Below are positions 8,888-17,991 of a DNA stretch of 64,000 bases, one piece after another (the first letter of the stretch is position 1; each line of letters starts with the position of its first letter). The position numbers and the translations under genes were made by a program. The DNA is taken from NCBI RefSeq assembly GCF_007833215.1, contig NZ_CP042239.1, positions 1,798,001-1,862,000 on the forward strand, read 5' to 3'. The notes under the pieces are model-generated. The model did no database searches. It had not been told where the DNA came from and saw only the letters and a list, made by a program, of their open reading frames with translations. The stretch comes from Sphingomonas suaedae (GTDB taxonomy: Bacteria > Pseudomonadota > Alphaproteobacteria > Sphingomonadales > Sphingomonadaceae).

Positions 8888-10420
8888 ATGTCGGCGGCAG
8901 CAGAGGATGCGCAGGCCACGGTCGGACTGATCGACCATGTGACCAATGTTTCGGACTTCATCTGGGGCGGAAGCTGGAATGGCGAAGCGGTGTTGCCGCT
9001 CCCCCCCATGGTGCTGATCCTGTTCGGCGTCGGCCTGTATCTGATGATCGGACTGCGCTTCTACCCGATCGTCAAGCTGGGCTCGGCGCTGGGGGGCCTG
9101 TTCAAGAAATCGAGCGGCGGCGCGGGAGAGATCTCGCCCTTTGCCGCGCTGTCCACCGCGCTCTCGGGCCAGGTCGGCACCGGCAACCTTGCGGGCGTCG
9201 CGACCGCGATCACCCTTGGCGGCCCCGGCGCGATCTTCTGGATGTGGATCACGGCGCTGATCGGCATGGCGCTCGCCTTTGCCGAGGGCGCGCTGTCGAT
9301 CCGCTTCCGCGAACAGGCCGAGGACGGCACCTATCGCGGCGGGCCGATGAGCTACATCTCCCACGGCCTGGGGCCGAAATGGAAATGGCTGGCGACGATC
9401 TTCTGCCTCGGCACGCTGTTCTCCGCGCTGGTCACGGGCAACGGCATCCAGGCGAACAGCTTCGCCGATTCGGTGACCGAGCTGACCGGCATGGAGGAAT
9501 GGATCGGCGGGCTGATCGCCGCGGTCGCGGTGTTCGTTGTCATCATCGGCGGGATCAAGGCGATCGGCGCGGTGGCGGAGAAGGTCGTGCCGGTGATGGC
9601 GCTGACCTATATCGTGCTCGCGGTCATCGCGCTGGTGATGAACGCCGCCGACCTGCCCGAAACCTTCGGACGCATCTTTGCCGGCGCCTTCAACGCGCAG
9701 GCGGCTTCGGGCGGGTTCGTCGGCGCGGCTGTGATCCTCGCGATCCGGGCGGGCGTGGCACGCGGGCTGTTCTCGAACGAAGCGGGCCAGGGTTCGACCC
9801 CGATCGCGCACGCGGTCGCGCGGACCAACGATCCGGCATTGCAGGGCCGGTTCGCGATGATGGGTACGTTCATCGACACGATCGTGATCTGCACGATGAC
9901 CGCGTTGGTGCTGCTGACCGTTCAAGGCGACTTCACCCATGCTGGCGCGGCGGTGGACCATGCCTGGCAGTCGGACCTCAACGGCTTTGCGATGACCTCG
10001 GGCGCGTTCGCGGCGGCCTTCCCGTTCCTCATCGCGGGGATTCCGCTCGGCACGCTGGTCGCGTCGGTCGCGCTGCTGCTGTTCGTGTTCACCACGCTGC
10101 TCACCTGGAGCTATTATGGCGAGCGGGCGATTACGTTCATCTACGATCAGGTCCCCGGCGCGACCGCGCGTGGCGAGAAGGTGCTGCACATCGCCTGGCG
10201 CCTGCTGTGGTGCGTGGTGATCTTCGTCGCCAGCACGGTCGATCTGGAACTGATCTGGCGGCTCGGCGATATTTCCAACGCGGCGATGGCGCTGCCCAAC
10301 CTGCTTGCGCTCGCCCTGCTGTCAGGCGTGGTGTTCAAGCTGGCGCAGGGCCATCGTGCTGCGGGCAAGGACCATGGCCGCGAAACCCCGCGTGAACTAC
10401 TCGACGAACCGGCGGAGTAA
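8888..10420 (+). CDS. Alanine/glycine:cation symporter (AGCS family)
   Basis: This 510-residue membrane protein couples uptake of alanine or glycine to sodium or protons. Family landmarks include SPFAALSTALSGQVGTGNLAG in the N-terminal third and GVARGLFSNEAGQGSTPIAH in the C-terminal half, both parts of the substrate/ion site. About 10-11 spans are expected. The ATG at 8888 has AGGGGG just upstream, and an earlier in-frame start would overlap the preceding terminator. A separate terminator follows at 10441, so it is a single-gene unit. Confidence 0.93.
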   Translation: MSAAAEDAQATVGLIDHVTNVSDFIWGGSWNGEAVLPLPPMVLILFGVGLYLMIGLRFYPIVKLGSALGGLFKKSSGGAGEISPFAALSTALSGQVGTGNLAGVATAITLGGPGAIFWMWITALIGMALAFAEGALSIRFREQAEDGTYRGGPMSYISHGLGPKWKWLATIFCLGTLFSALVTGNGIQANSFADSVTELTGMEEWIGGLIAAVAVFVVIIGGIKAIGAVAEKVVPVMALTYIVLAVIALVMNAADLPETFGRIFAGAFNAQAASGGFVGAAVILAIRAGVARGLFSNEAGQGSTPIAHAVARTNDPALQGRFAMMGTFIDTIVICTMTALVLLTVQGDFTHAGAAVDHAWQSDLNGFAMTSGAFAAAFPFLIAGIPLGTLVASVALLLFVFTTLLTWSYYGERAITFIYDQVPGATARGEKVLHIAWRLLWCVVIFVASTVDLELIWRLGDISNAAMALPNLLALALLSGVVFKLAQGHRAAGKDHGRETPRELLDEPAE

Positions 10421-10440
10421 GCCGACGAAAGCGCAAAGCA

Positions 10441-10469
10441 AAAGGGCCGGGTTCGCCCGGCCCTTTTTT
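10441..10469 (+). terminator. Rho-independent terminator after the AGCS symporter
   Basis: An 8-base GC stem GGGCCGGG / CCCGGCCC with a TTCG tetraloop is extended by A-T pairs and followed by six T residues. It starts 20 bases after the stop codon. Confidence 0.9.
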
Positions 10470-10495
10470 GTATTTCAGCAACCTCGATAAAGAGC

Positions 10496-10594
10496 GTTCC
10501 CCGGCGAAGGCCGGGGTCCAGCCGCGGCGCACTCAAGGCTCGATGCTGCCGCCTCAACTCATTCGATCCTGGACCCCGGCCTTCGCCGGGGAAC
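10496..10594. repeat. Palindromic repeat with CCGGCGAAGGCCGG arms
   Basis: Arms of 25 bases (10496-10520 and 10570-10594) are perfect reverse complements (GTTCCCCGGCGAAGGCCGGG), with a 49-base spacer. It lies between the AGCS terminator and the convergent PfkB gene. It is a variant of the REP-like elements elsewhere in the core part of the window. Confidence 0.85.
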
Positions 10595-10620
10595 AGACAC
10601 TTCGAACGCCCGGCGGTCGT

Positions 10621-11619
10621 TCAGCCGACCTTTTCGGCGGCCAGTTCCTTGAGGTTCGCCTCTGGCCGTGCGCCATAATGCGAGATGATCTCCGCCGCGC
10701 ATACCGCGCCCAGCTTGAGCGAGCGTGCCACGTCCCAGCCCTGCGCCTGGCCGTGGAGGAAACCAGCGGCGAACAGGTCGCCCGCGCCGGTCGTGTCGAC
10801 CACCTTCTCGATCGGCTCCGCCGCCACTGCGACGCGCGCACCATCCTGAAGCGCGATCGCGCCCTTTTCGCTGCGGGTCACGACTAAAGTCGGCACCTGC
10901 GCCGCGATCTTCTCCACCGCCGCCTCGAAATCCTCGACCTCCGCCAGTGCGAGCAGCTCGTTTTCGTTGGCGAACAGGATATCGACCAGCCCCTCTGCGA
11001 TCAGCGCGCGGAAATCGTCGCCATGGCGGCTGATGCAGAACACGTCCGACAGCGTAAAGGCGACCTTGCGGCCCGCGTCACGCGCGATGTCGATCGCCGC
11101 ACGCATCGCCTGGCGGGGTTCTTCGGGGTCCCACAGATAGCCTTCGAGATACAGGATTGCGCCGCCCGCGATCAGGTCGCGATCGAGCGCGGCTTCGGGC
11201 AGGAACTGCGATGCGCCGAGAAAGGTGTTCATCGTCCGCTGGCCGTCCGGGGTGACAAAGATGAGACAGCGCGCGGTGGTCGGCTGGCCTTCGCGAACGG
11301 CGGTATCGAAGGCGACACCCGACGCGCGCAGATCGTGACCGAACACCTGGCCCAGCTGATCGTCGGCGACCTGGCCGATGAACGCGCAACGGCTGCCCAG
11401 CGCGGCCATGCCAGCGACTGTGTTCGCCGCCGAACCACCCGAAACCTCGCGCCCCGGTCCCATCTTGGCATAAAGCGCGTCGGCCTCTTCGGGCGAAAAC
11501 ATCAGCTGCATCGATCCCTTGGCGACGCCAATCTCCTCGATGAAGCTGTCTTCGGCCTGGGCGAGGATGTCGACGATCGCGTTGCCGATGGCGACGACGT
11601 CATGGGTGGGTGCTGTCAC
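10621..11619 (-). CDS. PfkB-family carbohydrate/nucleoside kinase (adenosine-kinase-like)
   Basis: The 332-residue ribokinase-fold kinase carries the C-terminal signature DTTGAGDLFAAGFLHG with the catalytic Asp, and the N-terminal GGSAANT substrate motif. The overall sequence, with FANENELLAL and YLEGYLWDP, resembles the branch annotated as adenosine kinase in alphaproteobacteria. The substrate (adenosine or a sugar) is not certain. The start is a GTG; the nearby ATG is closed by a stop after three codons. It is divergent from the EI24 gene. Confidence 0.88.
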   Translation of the reverse strand: MTAPTHDVVAIGNAIVDILAQAEDSFIEEIGVAKGSMQLMFSPEEADALYAKMGPGREVSGGSAANTVAGMAALGSRCAFIGQVADDQLGQVFGHDLRASGVAFDTAVREGQPTTARCLIFVTPDGQRTMNTFLGASQFLPEAALDRDLIAGGAILYLEGYLWDPEEPRQAMRAAIDIARDAGRKVAFTLSDVFCISRHGDDFRALIAEGLVDILFANENELLALAEVEDFEAAVEKIAAQVPTLVVTRSEKGAIALQDGARVAVAAEPIEKVVDTTGAGDLFAAGFLHGQAQGWDVARSLKLGAVCAAEIISHYGARPEANLKELAAEKVG

Positions 11620-11720
11620 GCGTGCATTCTCCGAAAATGGTTGCCGCGCGCCTATCGGAGGGCGCAGTCCGGCGCAACCTGCGTTGACTTGCGCAACGGG
11701 TTCGCCGCAAGCAGGATGCG

Positions 11721-12404
11721 ATGATCCAGGCGTTGCTCCTTTCGATCGGCCAGCTCGGCGACAAGCGGATCGTCGCGGTGTTCCTCAAATCGATGCTGGT
11801 CACCCTCGCACTCTTCGCGGCGCTGGGCGCAGCATTGTGGTTCGGGGTCCAGTATCTCGTCGCGCACACTTTCGCGGCGAGCGAGAGCATGGCCAGCCTT
11901 GCCGCCGCGACCGCCATCCTGATCGCGCTGCTTGGCGCTTGGCTATTGTTTCGCGTCGTCGCCATCGCGGTGATCGGGATATTCGCGGACGAGGTGGTCC
12001 ATGCGGTCGAGGCGAAACATTATCCCGAGCGTTTTTCTACCGCGCGCGACCTCAGCTTCGCGCGATCGGCAGCGATGGGACTCAAGTCCGCCGGCCGCGC
12101 AGTGCTGGCCAATATCGTCTTTTCGCCCGTCTATCTGTTGCTGCTCGTAACCGGCATCGGCACGCCGATCGCCTTTTTCCTGGTCAACAGCTGGCTGCTG
12201 GGGCGGGACCTTGGCGATATGGTGGCGGTACGGCACATGCCCGCGCGCGACGTACGTCACTGGCGCGACACCACCCGCGTGACCCGCTTCGCAACCGGGG
12301 CGGCAGGGACCGGGCTGTTCTTCATCCCGTTCGTCAACCTGATCGCGCCGATCGTCGGTGCGGCGATGGCGACGCATCTGTTCCATCGGAGAAAGACCAA
12401 GTGA
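11721..12404 (+). CDS. EI24-domain (CysZ-like) membrane protein
   Basis: The 227-residue product has four or five hydrophobic segments and the EI24/CysZ pattern. Paired N-terminal spans (about 22-50 and 60-90) are followed by the signature region SFARSAAMGLKSAGRAVLAN and NSWLLGRDLGDMVAVRH. CysZ relatives move sulfate, but no cysteine genes are nearby, so the cargo here is unknown. Its TGA overlaps the GTG start of the following lipoprotein gene. Confidence 0.8.
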   Translation: MIQALLLSIGQLGDKRIVAVFLKSMLVTLALFAALGAALWFGVQYLVAHTFAASESMASLAAATAILIALLGAWLLFRVVAIAVIGIFADEVVHAVEAKHYPERFSTARDLSFARSAAMGLKSAGRAVLANIVFSPVYLLLLVTGIGTPIAFFLVNSWLLGRDLGDMVAVRHMPARDVRHWRDTTRVTRFATGAAGTGLFFIPFVNLIAPIVGAAMATHLFHRRKTK

Positions 12405-12778
12405 AAGCGTATGCGGCCGTTGCCGCCCTTGTCCTGTTGTCCGCCTGTGGCGCCGGCGGCGTCGTTCCGTCGCCCGGCCGCGCCGCGCCCGCGCCAGTAC
12501 CGCAGCCGGGGATGGCGGCGCTCACCACCGTCATGGGTGCGAGCGCCAATGCGCTGATCGCACAATTCGGCCGGCCGATCCTGGACGTCAGTGAAGGCAG
12601 CGCGCGCAAGTTGCAGTTCGGCGGACCGATCTGCGTGCTCGACGCCTATCTCTACCCGCCCAAATCCGGGCGGGGCGACCCGGTGGTGACCTTCGCCGAA
12701 ACCCGCCAGCGCAACGGCGCGCCGATCGACCAGGCAAGCTGCGCAGCGGCGCTGAAGGCAAGTCGCTCGGGACGCTAG
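12401..12778 (+). CDS. Small lipoprotein, unknown function
   Basis: The 125-residue product starts at a GTG overlapping the upstream stop (GTGA) and has a lipoprotein signal with the lipobox LLSACG (Cys at about residue 16). A Pro/Ala-rich linker follows, then a domain containing LIAQFGRPILDVSEGSARKL and CVLDAYLYPP. It resembles small outer-membrane-assembly-type lipoproteins in layout, but I cannot assign a family. It ends in a four-base CTAG shared with the convergent gene. Confidence 0.75.
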   Translation: MKAYAAVAALVLLSACGAGGVVPSPGRAAPAPVPQPGMAALTTVMGASANALIAQFGRPILDVSEGSARKLQFGGPICVLDAYLYPPKSGRGDPVVTFAETRQRNGAPIDQASCAAALKASRSGR

Positions 12779-13116
12779 GCGCGCGTCCCCAGCAGAACGC
12801 GCCGCATGTCACCGCGTTCTGCAAGGGTGAGCCACAGCAGATAGGGCAGCAGGAAGCCGGCGCCGCCGAAGAACGCCACCAGCGCCAGCGCCAGCGCCAG
12901 CCCGCCCGTCGAGAAGCCGTTGCGCCAGGCGGTCCACAGGGCGGAGAGCACAAGGAAGCACAGAAAGTCGAGGTTGAACTGACCCGGCCAGGCGACCCGC
13001 GCCACGTCTCCGAAAAAGATCGGTAACAGGTCGATCCCATGCCGCGCGATGACGATGCCGGTATAGGTCGCCAGCACCAGCCAGAGCGCGGCGAGCAGCA
13101 GTTGAAACAGGCGCAT
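12775..13116 (-). CDS. Small inner-membrane protein of 113 residues
   Basis: Three hydrophobic segments (about residues 3-22, 43-60 and 70-100) suggest a small integral membrane protein; the layout recalls DUF2834 proteins, but that match is only an impression. The ATG ending at 13116 has GGGAGG seven bases upstream. It starts 10 bases after queG ends and is probably co-transcribed with it. Its stop overlaps the stop of the convergent lipoprotein gene. Confidence 0.7.
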   Translation of the reverse strand: MRLFQLLLAALWLVLATYTGIVIARHGIDLLPIFFGDVARVAWPGQFNLDFLCFLVLSALWTAWRNGFSTGGLALALALVAFFGGAGFLLPYLLWLTLAERGDMRRVLLGTRA

Positions 13117-13126
13117 CCTTGCCTCC

Positions 13127-14167
13127 CTATCCGCCGAGCCGCGCAAGCGCCCAGTCCGCTGCCTCCCGTATCACCGGATCGGGGTCGTCCGCCAGCGCCG
13201 CGACCGGCGCGATCAGCCGGGCGTCACCGCTGTTCCCCGCCGCGATCAGGCAATTGCGGACCATGCGGTTGCGCCCGATCCGCTTGATCGGGGAGCCGGA
13301 AAACACCTGTCGAAACCCGGCATCGTCGAGCGCGAGGAGGTCGGCAAGGTCGGGCGCGGTCAGTTCGGCGCGCGGGGAAAAGGCGCGGTTGGCGGCGGCG
13401 GCCTGTGCGAACTTGTTCCAGGGACAGACCGCCAGGCAATCATCGCAGCCATAGATGCGGTTGCCGATCCCTTCGCGAAATTCCTCGGGAATCGGCCCCT
13501 TATGCTCGATCGTCAGGTAGGAGATGCAGCGCCGCGCATCGAGCGTGTAGGGCGAGGGAAATGCGTCGGTCGGGCAGGCGCGCTGGCACGCGTCGCACGA
13601 TCCGCACAGATCGCGTCCGGCATGGTCGGGGACCAGCTCCAGCGTCGTGTAGATCGCACCCAGGAACAGCCAGCTGCCATGGTCGCGGCTCACCAGATTG
13701 GTGTGCTTGCCCTGCCACCCCAGCCCCGCCGCCTCCGCCAGCGGCTTTTCCATCACCGGCGCGGTGTCGACGAACACCTTGAGATCGCAGCCCGCTTCCT
13801 GCGCCAGCCAGCGACCGAGCGCCTTGAGCGCCTTCTTGACTACATCGTGATAGTCGGCGCCCTGCGCATAGACCGAGATGCGCCCCTTCCCCGCCGCCTC
13901 GGCAAGTGCGAGCGGATCGAGCGCGGGCGCATAGCTCATCCCCAGCGCGATCACGCTGCGCACTTCGGGCCAGAGGCCAGCGGGACTCTCGCGATGGTGC
14001 GCGCGCTCCTCCATCCAGATCATGTCGCCATGACGCCCCTCGGCGAGCCATTCGCGCAGCCGCTTTCCCGCCAGCGGCGCCGCGTCGGCACGCGCGAAGC
14101 CGCACGCGGCAAACCCCAGTTCCGCCGCTTTATCGCGAATTCGGCCTTCGATTGGACGGGTCAGCAT
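13127..14167 (-). CDS. queG: Epoxyqueuosine reductase
   Basis: The 346-residue cobalamin-dependent iron-sulfur enzyme carries out the last step of queuosine synthesis on tRNA (epoxyqueuosine to queuosine). Two [4Fe-4S] motifs are clear: [16 protein letters not shown] and [15 protein letters not shown]. The N-terminal catalytic part contains YARGADYH-like [15 protein letters not shown] and [20 protein letters not shown] short HEAT-like C-terminus follows. The start [18 protein letters not shown] follows a palindromic repeat; longer frames read through the repeat and are not credible. Confidence 0.95.
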   Translation of the reverse strand: MLTRPIEGRIRDKAAELGFAACGFARADAAPLAGKRLREWLAEGRHGDMIWMEERAHHRESPAGLWPEVRSVIALGMSYAPALDPLALAEAAGKGRISVYAQGADYHDVVKKALKALGRWLAQEAGCDLKVFVDTAPVMEKPLAEAAGLGWQGKHTNLVSRDHGSWLFLGAIYTTLELVPDHAGRDLCGSCDACQRACPTDAFPSPYTLDARRCISYLTIEHKGPIPEEFREGIGNRIYGCDDCLAVCPWNKFAQAAAANRAFSPRAELTAPDLADLLALDDAGFRQVFSGSPIKRIGRNRMVRNCLIAAGNSGDARLIAPVAALADDPDPVIREAADWALARLGG

Positions 14168-14180
14168 GGCTGCCCCGCGG

Positions 14181-14258
14181 GGCACCGGCCCGCTACCCCA
14201 CCCGGCCACCCATAGGATACTGGCGTTGGGTGGCCGGGTGGGGGAGCGGGCCGGTGCC
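14181..14258. repeat. Palindromic element, copy 1 (upstream of queG)
   Basis: Arms of 31 bases at 14181-14211 and 14228-14258 (core CCACCCGGCCACCC / GGGTGGCCGGGTGG) enclose the loop ATAGGATACTGGCGTT. A second copy occurs at 28164-28304 in the opposite orientation, judged by the asymmetric loop. Confidence 0.85.
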
Positions 14259-14342
14259 GCTTCAGCGAAGCTGAAAACACTACTGGTGACTTGCCTTCGC
14301 GCATCACCGCCCGCTACCACGAGAAGCCAAGCGAGGGGATAG

Positions 14343-15272
14343 ATGTTGCGTACAGATCTGGCGGTCACCGCCTCCGGCCTCGTCAAACGCTTCGGCGACC
14401 GGCGCGTCGTCGATGGCGTGGACATCGCGGTCCCGACCGGCATGATCTATGGCGTGCTCGGCCCCAATGGCGCGGGCAAGACGACGACCTTGCGGATGCT
14501 GCTCGGCATTATCGAGCCGGACGAGGGCGAGCGCACGCTGCTCGGCAACGATTCGCCGCGCGACGTGAGCGACCGGGTCGGCTATCTCCCGGAGGAACGC
14601 GGCCTGTATCCCAGCATGAAGGCGACCCAGGCGATCGCCTTCATGGGCGCACTGCGCGGGCTGGACTGGAAAACGGGGCGCAAGCGCGCCGCCGAACTGA
14701 TGGAGGCGGCGGGTCTGGGCCACGCCACCGACCTCAAGATTCGCAAACTCTCAAAGGGGATGGCGCAACTCGTCCAGCTGCTCGGCTCGGTCGTCCACCA
14801 GCCCGACCTGCTCGTCCTCGACGAACCCTTTTCGGGGCTCGACCCGGTCAATCAGGAGCGGCTGGAAAAGCTGATTCTGGCCGAGCGCGATCGCGGTGCA
14901 ACGATCCTGTTTTCGACGCACGTCATGGCCCATGCCGAGCGATTGTGCGACCGGTTGACGATCATCGCGGGGGGCAAGGTGCGGTTCGAGGGCAGCATGG
15001 CCGATGCGCGCGCGACCATGCCGCACAAGGCGCATTATGTACCGCATCACCCCGCCGACGGCATCGCCGCGCTGCTGCCCGCCGACGCCACGCCCGATGG
15101 CGGCGGCGGATGGCGCTTCACCATGCCCGATGAGGGGATCGAGACGTTGCTGGTCAAGCTGATCGACGCCGGATACGGCATTTCGGGGCTCTCGATCGAG
15201 CGCCCCTCGCTCCACGACGTGTTCGTGCGGATCGTCGGCGAACAGGCCCTTCAGCAGGCGGCGGACGCATGA
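14343..15272 (+). CDS. ABC transporter ATP-binding protein (NatA/drug-export type)
   Basis: The 309-residue ATPase has Walker [10 protein letters not shown] (about residues 42-50), the signature-like [14 protein letters not shown] and Walker [16 protein letters not shown]-terminal accessory region after residue 220 resembles DUF4162. Such ATPases pair with ABC-2 permeases that export sodium, drugs or lipids. The stop overlaps the ATG of the next gene (ATGA), which encodes the partner permease. Confidence 0.93.
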   Translation: MLRTDLAVTASGLVKRFGDRRVVDGVDIAVPTGMIYGVLGPNGAGKTTTLRMLLGIIEPDEGERTLLGNDSPRDVSDRVGYLPEERGLYPSMKATQAIAFMGALRGLDWKTGRKRAAELMEAAGLGHATDLKIRKLSKGMAQLVQLLGSVVHQPDLLVLDEPFSGLDPVNQERLEKLILAERDRGATILFSTHVMAHAERLCDRLTIIAGGKVRFEGSMADARATMPHKAHYVPHHPADGIAALLPADATPDGGGGWRFTMPDEGIETLLVKLIDAGYGISGLSIERPSLHDVFVRIVGEQALQQAADA

Positions 15273-16507
15273 GCAACTTTGCCAGACTGACCCGTCAGAC
15301 CATGACCATCGCCCGCCGCGACTTCGTCGCGACGGTGTTCACGCCGACGTTCCTGCTGTTCCTGCTGGCGCCGCTGATGATGCTTGCCTTTGGCACGATC
15401 GGCGGCCTGGGTGCCGCGACCATGGCCAAGAGCGGCGATGACAAGGCGCGGATGGTGATCCTGGCCAGCGGACCACGCGCTGCCTCAGCCATTGCGATCG
15501 ACCGCGACCTGCGCCGCATCTATCGCACCAGCGAGCGTCCCCCGATGCTGATCGTCGAGGCGCCGGGCAGCAACCCCGCGCAACAGGCGCGCGCGCTGTT
15601 CGGTCGCAAGGATATCGAGGCCTCGGCAGTCCTCTATGGCAGCCTCGAAAAACCTCAGATTCTCTACAGCGGCACCGGCGCGCACACCGCGGACTATCTC
15701 GCTCAGGTCGCCGAACAGATATTGCGCGCCGAACGCGCGGGCACGTCCGCCCCGCTCGTCGAACCGACCAAGATCGCGATCGCGCGCACTGGCACATCGG
15801 TCAGCGGTCAGGGCCAGGCGGCGTTCTTCACCGTCTTCGCGCTGTTCATCGTCTCGCTGATGCTCGCAGGGCAGGTGGTCGGCACGATGGCGGAGGAGCG
15901 GTCCAACAAAGTCATCGAAATCCTCGCCGCCGCGGTGCCGCTGGAAAGCGTGTTCTTCGGCAAGCTGCTCGGCATGTTCGGCGTCGCGCTGCTGTTCCTG
16001 TTGTTCTGGGGAACAGTGGTGGTCAATGTCGGCGCGTTCCTGCCCGGCAAGCTCGCGGTCGCCTTTGCCGATGTCGGCCCGGCGGTGGGCACGTCCGCCT
16101 ATGTCCTGCTGTTCCTCGCCTATTTCGTCATGGCCTATATGTTGCTCGGCGCGGTGTTCCTGGGGCTCGGCGCGCAGGCGAGCACGCAGCGCGAGTTGCA
16201 GATGATGTCGCTGCCGATCACCATCTTTCAGGTCGCAATGTTCGGCTTCGCCTCCGCTGCCGCCGCCAGCCCGGACAGCTGGGTCGCAACCGCAGCAGAG
16301 CTGTTCCCGTTCAGCTCGCCCTTCGCGATGGCGGCGCGCGCGGCAAACTCGCCCGAATTGTGGCGACATATCCTCGCGCTCGCCTGGCAAGCGATGTGGG
16401 TCATCATCACCGTGACCATCGCCGCGCGGCTGTTCCGCCGCGGGGTGCTGCAATCGGGCAGTCCGAAGCTCCGGCGCAAGAAGAAGGCGGTGGCGGCAGA
16501 AGCCTGA
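15269..16507 (+). CDS. ABC-2 type transporter permease
   Basis: This 412-residue permease has one N-terminal span, a large extracytoplasmic loop (about residues 45-180), then five or six spans (FTVFALFIVSLMLAGQVVG onward), the layout of the ABC2_membrane_3/NatB family. EERSNKVIEILAAAVPLESV is the family's cytosolic coupling motif. It is translationally coupled to the ATPase at 14343. Substrate unknown. Confidence 0.92.
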   Translation: MSNFARLTRQTMTIARRDFVATVFTPTFLLFLLAPLMMLAFGTIGGLGAATMAKSGDDKARMVILASGPRAASAIAIDRDLRRIYRTSERPPMLIVEAPGSNPAQQARALFGRKDIEASAVLYGSLEKPQILYSGTGAHTADYLAQVAEQILRAERAGTSAPLVEPTKIAIARTGTSVSGQGQAAFFTVFALFIVSLMLAGQVVGTMAEERSNKVIEILAAAVPLESVFFGKLLGMFGVALLFLLFWGTVVVNVGAFLPGKLAVAFADVGPAVGTSAYVLLFLAYFVMAYMLLGAVFLGLGAQASTQRELQMMSLPITIFQVAMFGFASAAAASPDSWVATAAELFPFSSPFAMAARAANSPELWRHILALAWQAMWVIITVTIAARLFRRGVLQSGSPKLRRKKKAVAAEA

Positions 16508-16519
16508 CCGCGCCCGCCT

Positions 16520-17686
16520 TCAGCGATAGACGATCCGAACCTTCCCCGCCGCTTCGGCCGCGATCCGCCGAGCGGCGTCGGTGTCTCCGGCCAGCGCCAG
16601 CGCGACCCCCATCCGCCGATAGGGGCGCGTCGTCGGCTTGGCGAAAATCCGCACATCGACCTCGCCGCCCGGCACGGCCAGCGCCTCGGCCAGCCCTTCA
16701 TAGCCCGGCGCCTCGCTGTCCCGATCGGCGAGGATCACCGCCGACGCCGACGGCCCGCGCAGCACCGGTTCGGGCACCGGCAGCCCCAGGATCGCGCGCG
16801 CGTGCAGATCGAACTCTGTCAGATTTTGCGAAATCAACGTGACCATCCCGGTGTCGTGCGGTCGCGGTGACAGCTCGGAGAAGATCACCTCCTCGCCCTT
16901 TACGAAGAACTCGACCCCGAACAGCCCATAGCCGCCCAGATCATCGACCACCTTGCGCGCCATATCCTGCGCTGCCGCGATCGCCGCCGGGGTCATCGCC
17001 GCAGGCTGCCAGCTTTCCCGATAGTCGCCCCGCTCCTGCCGGTGGCCGATCGGCGGGCAAAAAATCACTCCAGTGCGCGTCCGCACGGTCAGCAGCGTGA
17101 TCTCGTAATCGAAATCGACAAATTCCTCGACAATCACCCGCCGCCGATCGCCACGCATATTGGCGACAGCATAGTCCCATGCGGCCTCAAGACCCGACGC
17201 CTCGCGCACGGTCGTCTGCCCCTTGCCGGATGAGGACATCACCGGCTTGATGACGCACGGCAAACCCGTGTGATCCGCTCCCGCGCGCACCTCTTCCAGA
17301 CTCTCGGCATAAAGATAGCGCGAGGTGCGCAGCCCCAGCTCGACCGCCGCAACCTCGCGGATCGCATCGCGGTTCATCGTCATCATCGTCGCACGCGCGG
17401 ACGGCACGACCGTCACGCCCAGCGCCTCGACCTCCGCCAATATCTCGGTTCGAATCGCCTCGATTTCGGGCACCACAAGATCGGGCCTGTGTCGATCGAT
17501 CGCGACGCGCAGCGCGGCGGCATCGAGCATCGAAAACACCTCATGCCCGTCCGCCACCTGCATCGCCGGCGCGTTCGGGTAGGCGTCGCACGCGATTACC
17601 TGCGCCCCCAGCCGCTTGGCCGAGATGACGAATTCACGACCCAGTTCACCGGAGCCCAGCAGGAGGATTTTTGCAATATAGGTCAT
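16520..17686 (-). CDS. purT: Formate-dependent GAR transformylase
   Basis: The 388-residue ATP-grasp enzyme makes formyl-GAR in purine synthesis from formate, ATP and GAR. The N-terminus [20 protein letters not shown], the ATP-grasp loop [12 protein letters not shown] and the C-terminal [13 protein letters not shown] are diagnostic. The start [16 protein letters not shown] was chosen over a longer frame that has no homology-like sequence. PurU at 28403 releases formate from formyl-THF, so the window carries both halves of the formate route to purines. Confidence 0.96.
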   Translation of the reverse strand: MTYIAKILLLGSGELGREFVISAKRLGAQVIACDAYPNAPAMQVADGHEVFSMLDAAALRVAIDRHRPDLVVPEIEAIRTEILAEVEALGVTVVPSARATMMTMNRDAIREVAAVELGLRTSRYLYAESLEEVRAGADHTGLPCVIKPVMSSSGKGQTTVREASGLEAAWDYAVANMRGDRRRVIVEEFVDFDYEITLLTVRTRTGVIFCPPIGHRQERGDYRESWQPAAMTPAAIAAAQDMARKVVDDLGGYGLFGVEFFVKGEEVIFSELSPRPHDTGMVTLISQNLTEFDLHARAILGLPVPEPVLRGPSASAVILADRDSEAPGYEGLAEALAVPGGEVDVRIFAKPTTRPYRRMGVALALAGDTDAARRIAAEAAGKVRIVYR

Positions 17687-17951
17687 GGCGGCAGCGTTAG
17701 GGGATGCGCGGCGCGGAAGGAACGCAGAAAAATCCCTCCGCCCGATATGGCCCCAATGCTGCAAATATGGGGAACAATCCGTTAACTGCGCAGCACCGAA
17801 TATTACTAAGTCCGAATTTTACCCCCTTCACGCAACTTATTGATCTGCAATCATTTCCCCTGCAAGCCACAGGCCACTTTCGTAAAATGGGTATGCTCGT
17901 CCCCTCCGCCCCGTACGGCCCCGGCGTCCGCTCTCTATAAAAATTGCAACG

Positions 17952-17967
17952 CGCGCAAATTTGCGCG
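17952..17967. promoter_or_regulatory. Perfect 16-bp palindrome ahead of the chemotaxis receptor
   Basis: The sequence CGCGCAAATTTGCGCG is a perfect palindrome 24 bases before the chosen start of the MCP gene. It could be an operator or a short hairpin in the leader; no protein partner can be named. Confidence 0.4.
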
Positions 17968-17991
17968 GCCCATGACGCAAGGATGTACACG

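Noticed and set aside
8579..10189. 536-codon minus-strand frame
   Set aside because: Antisense to the AGCS symporter, same compositional artefact.
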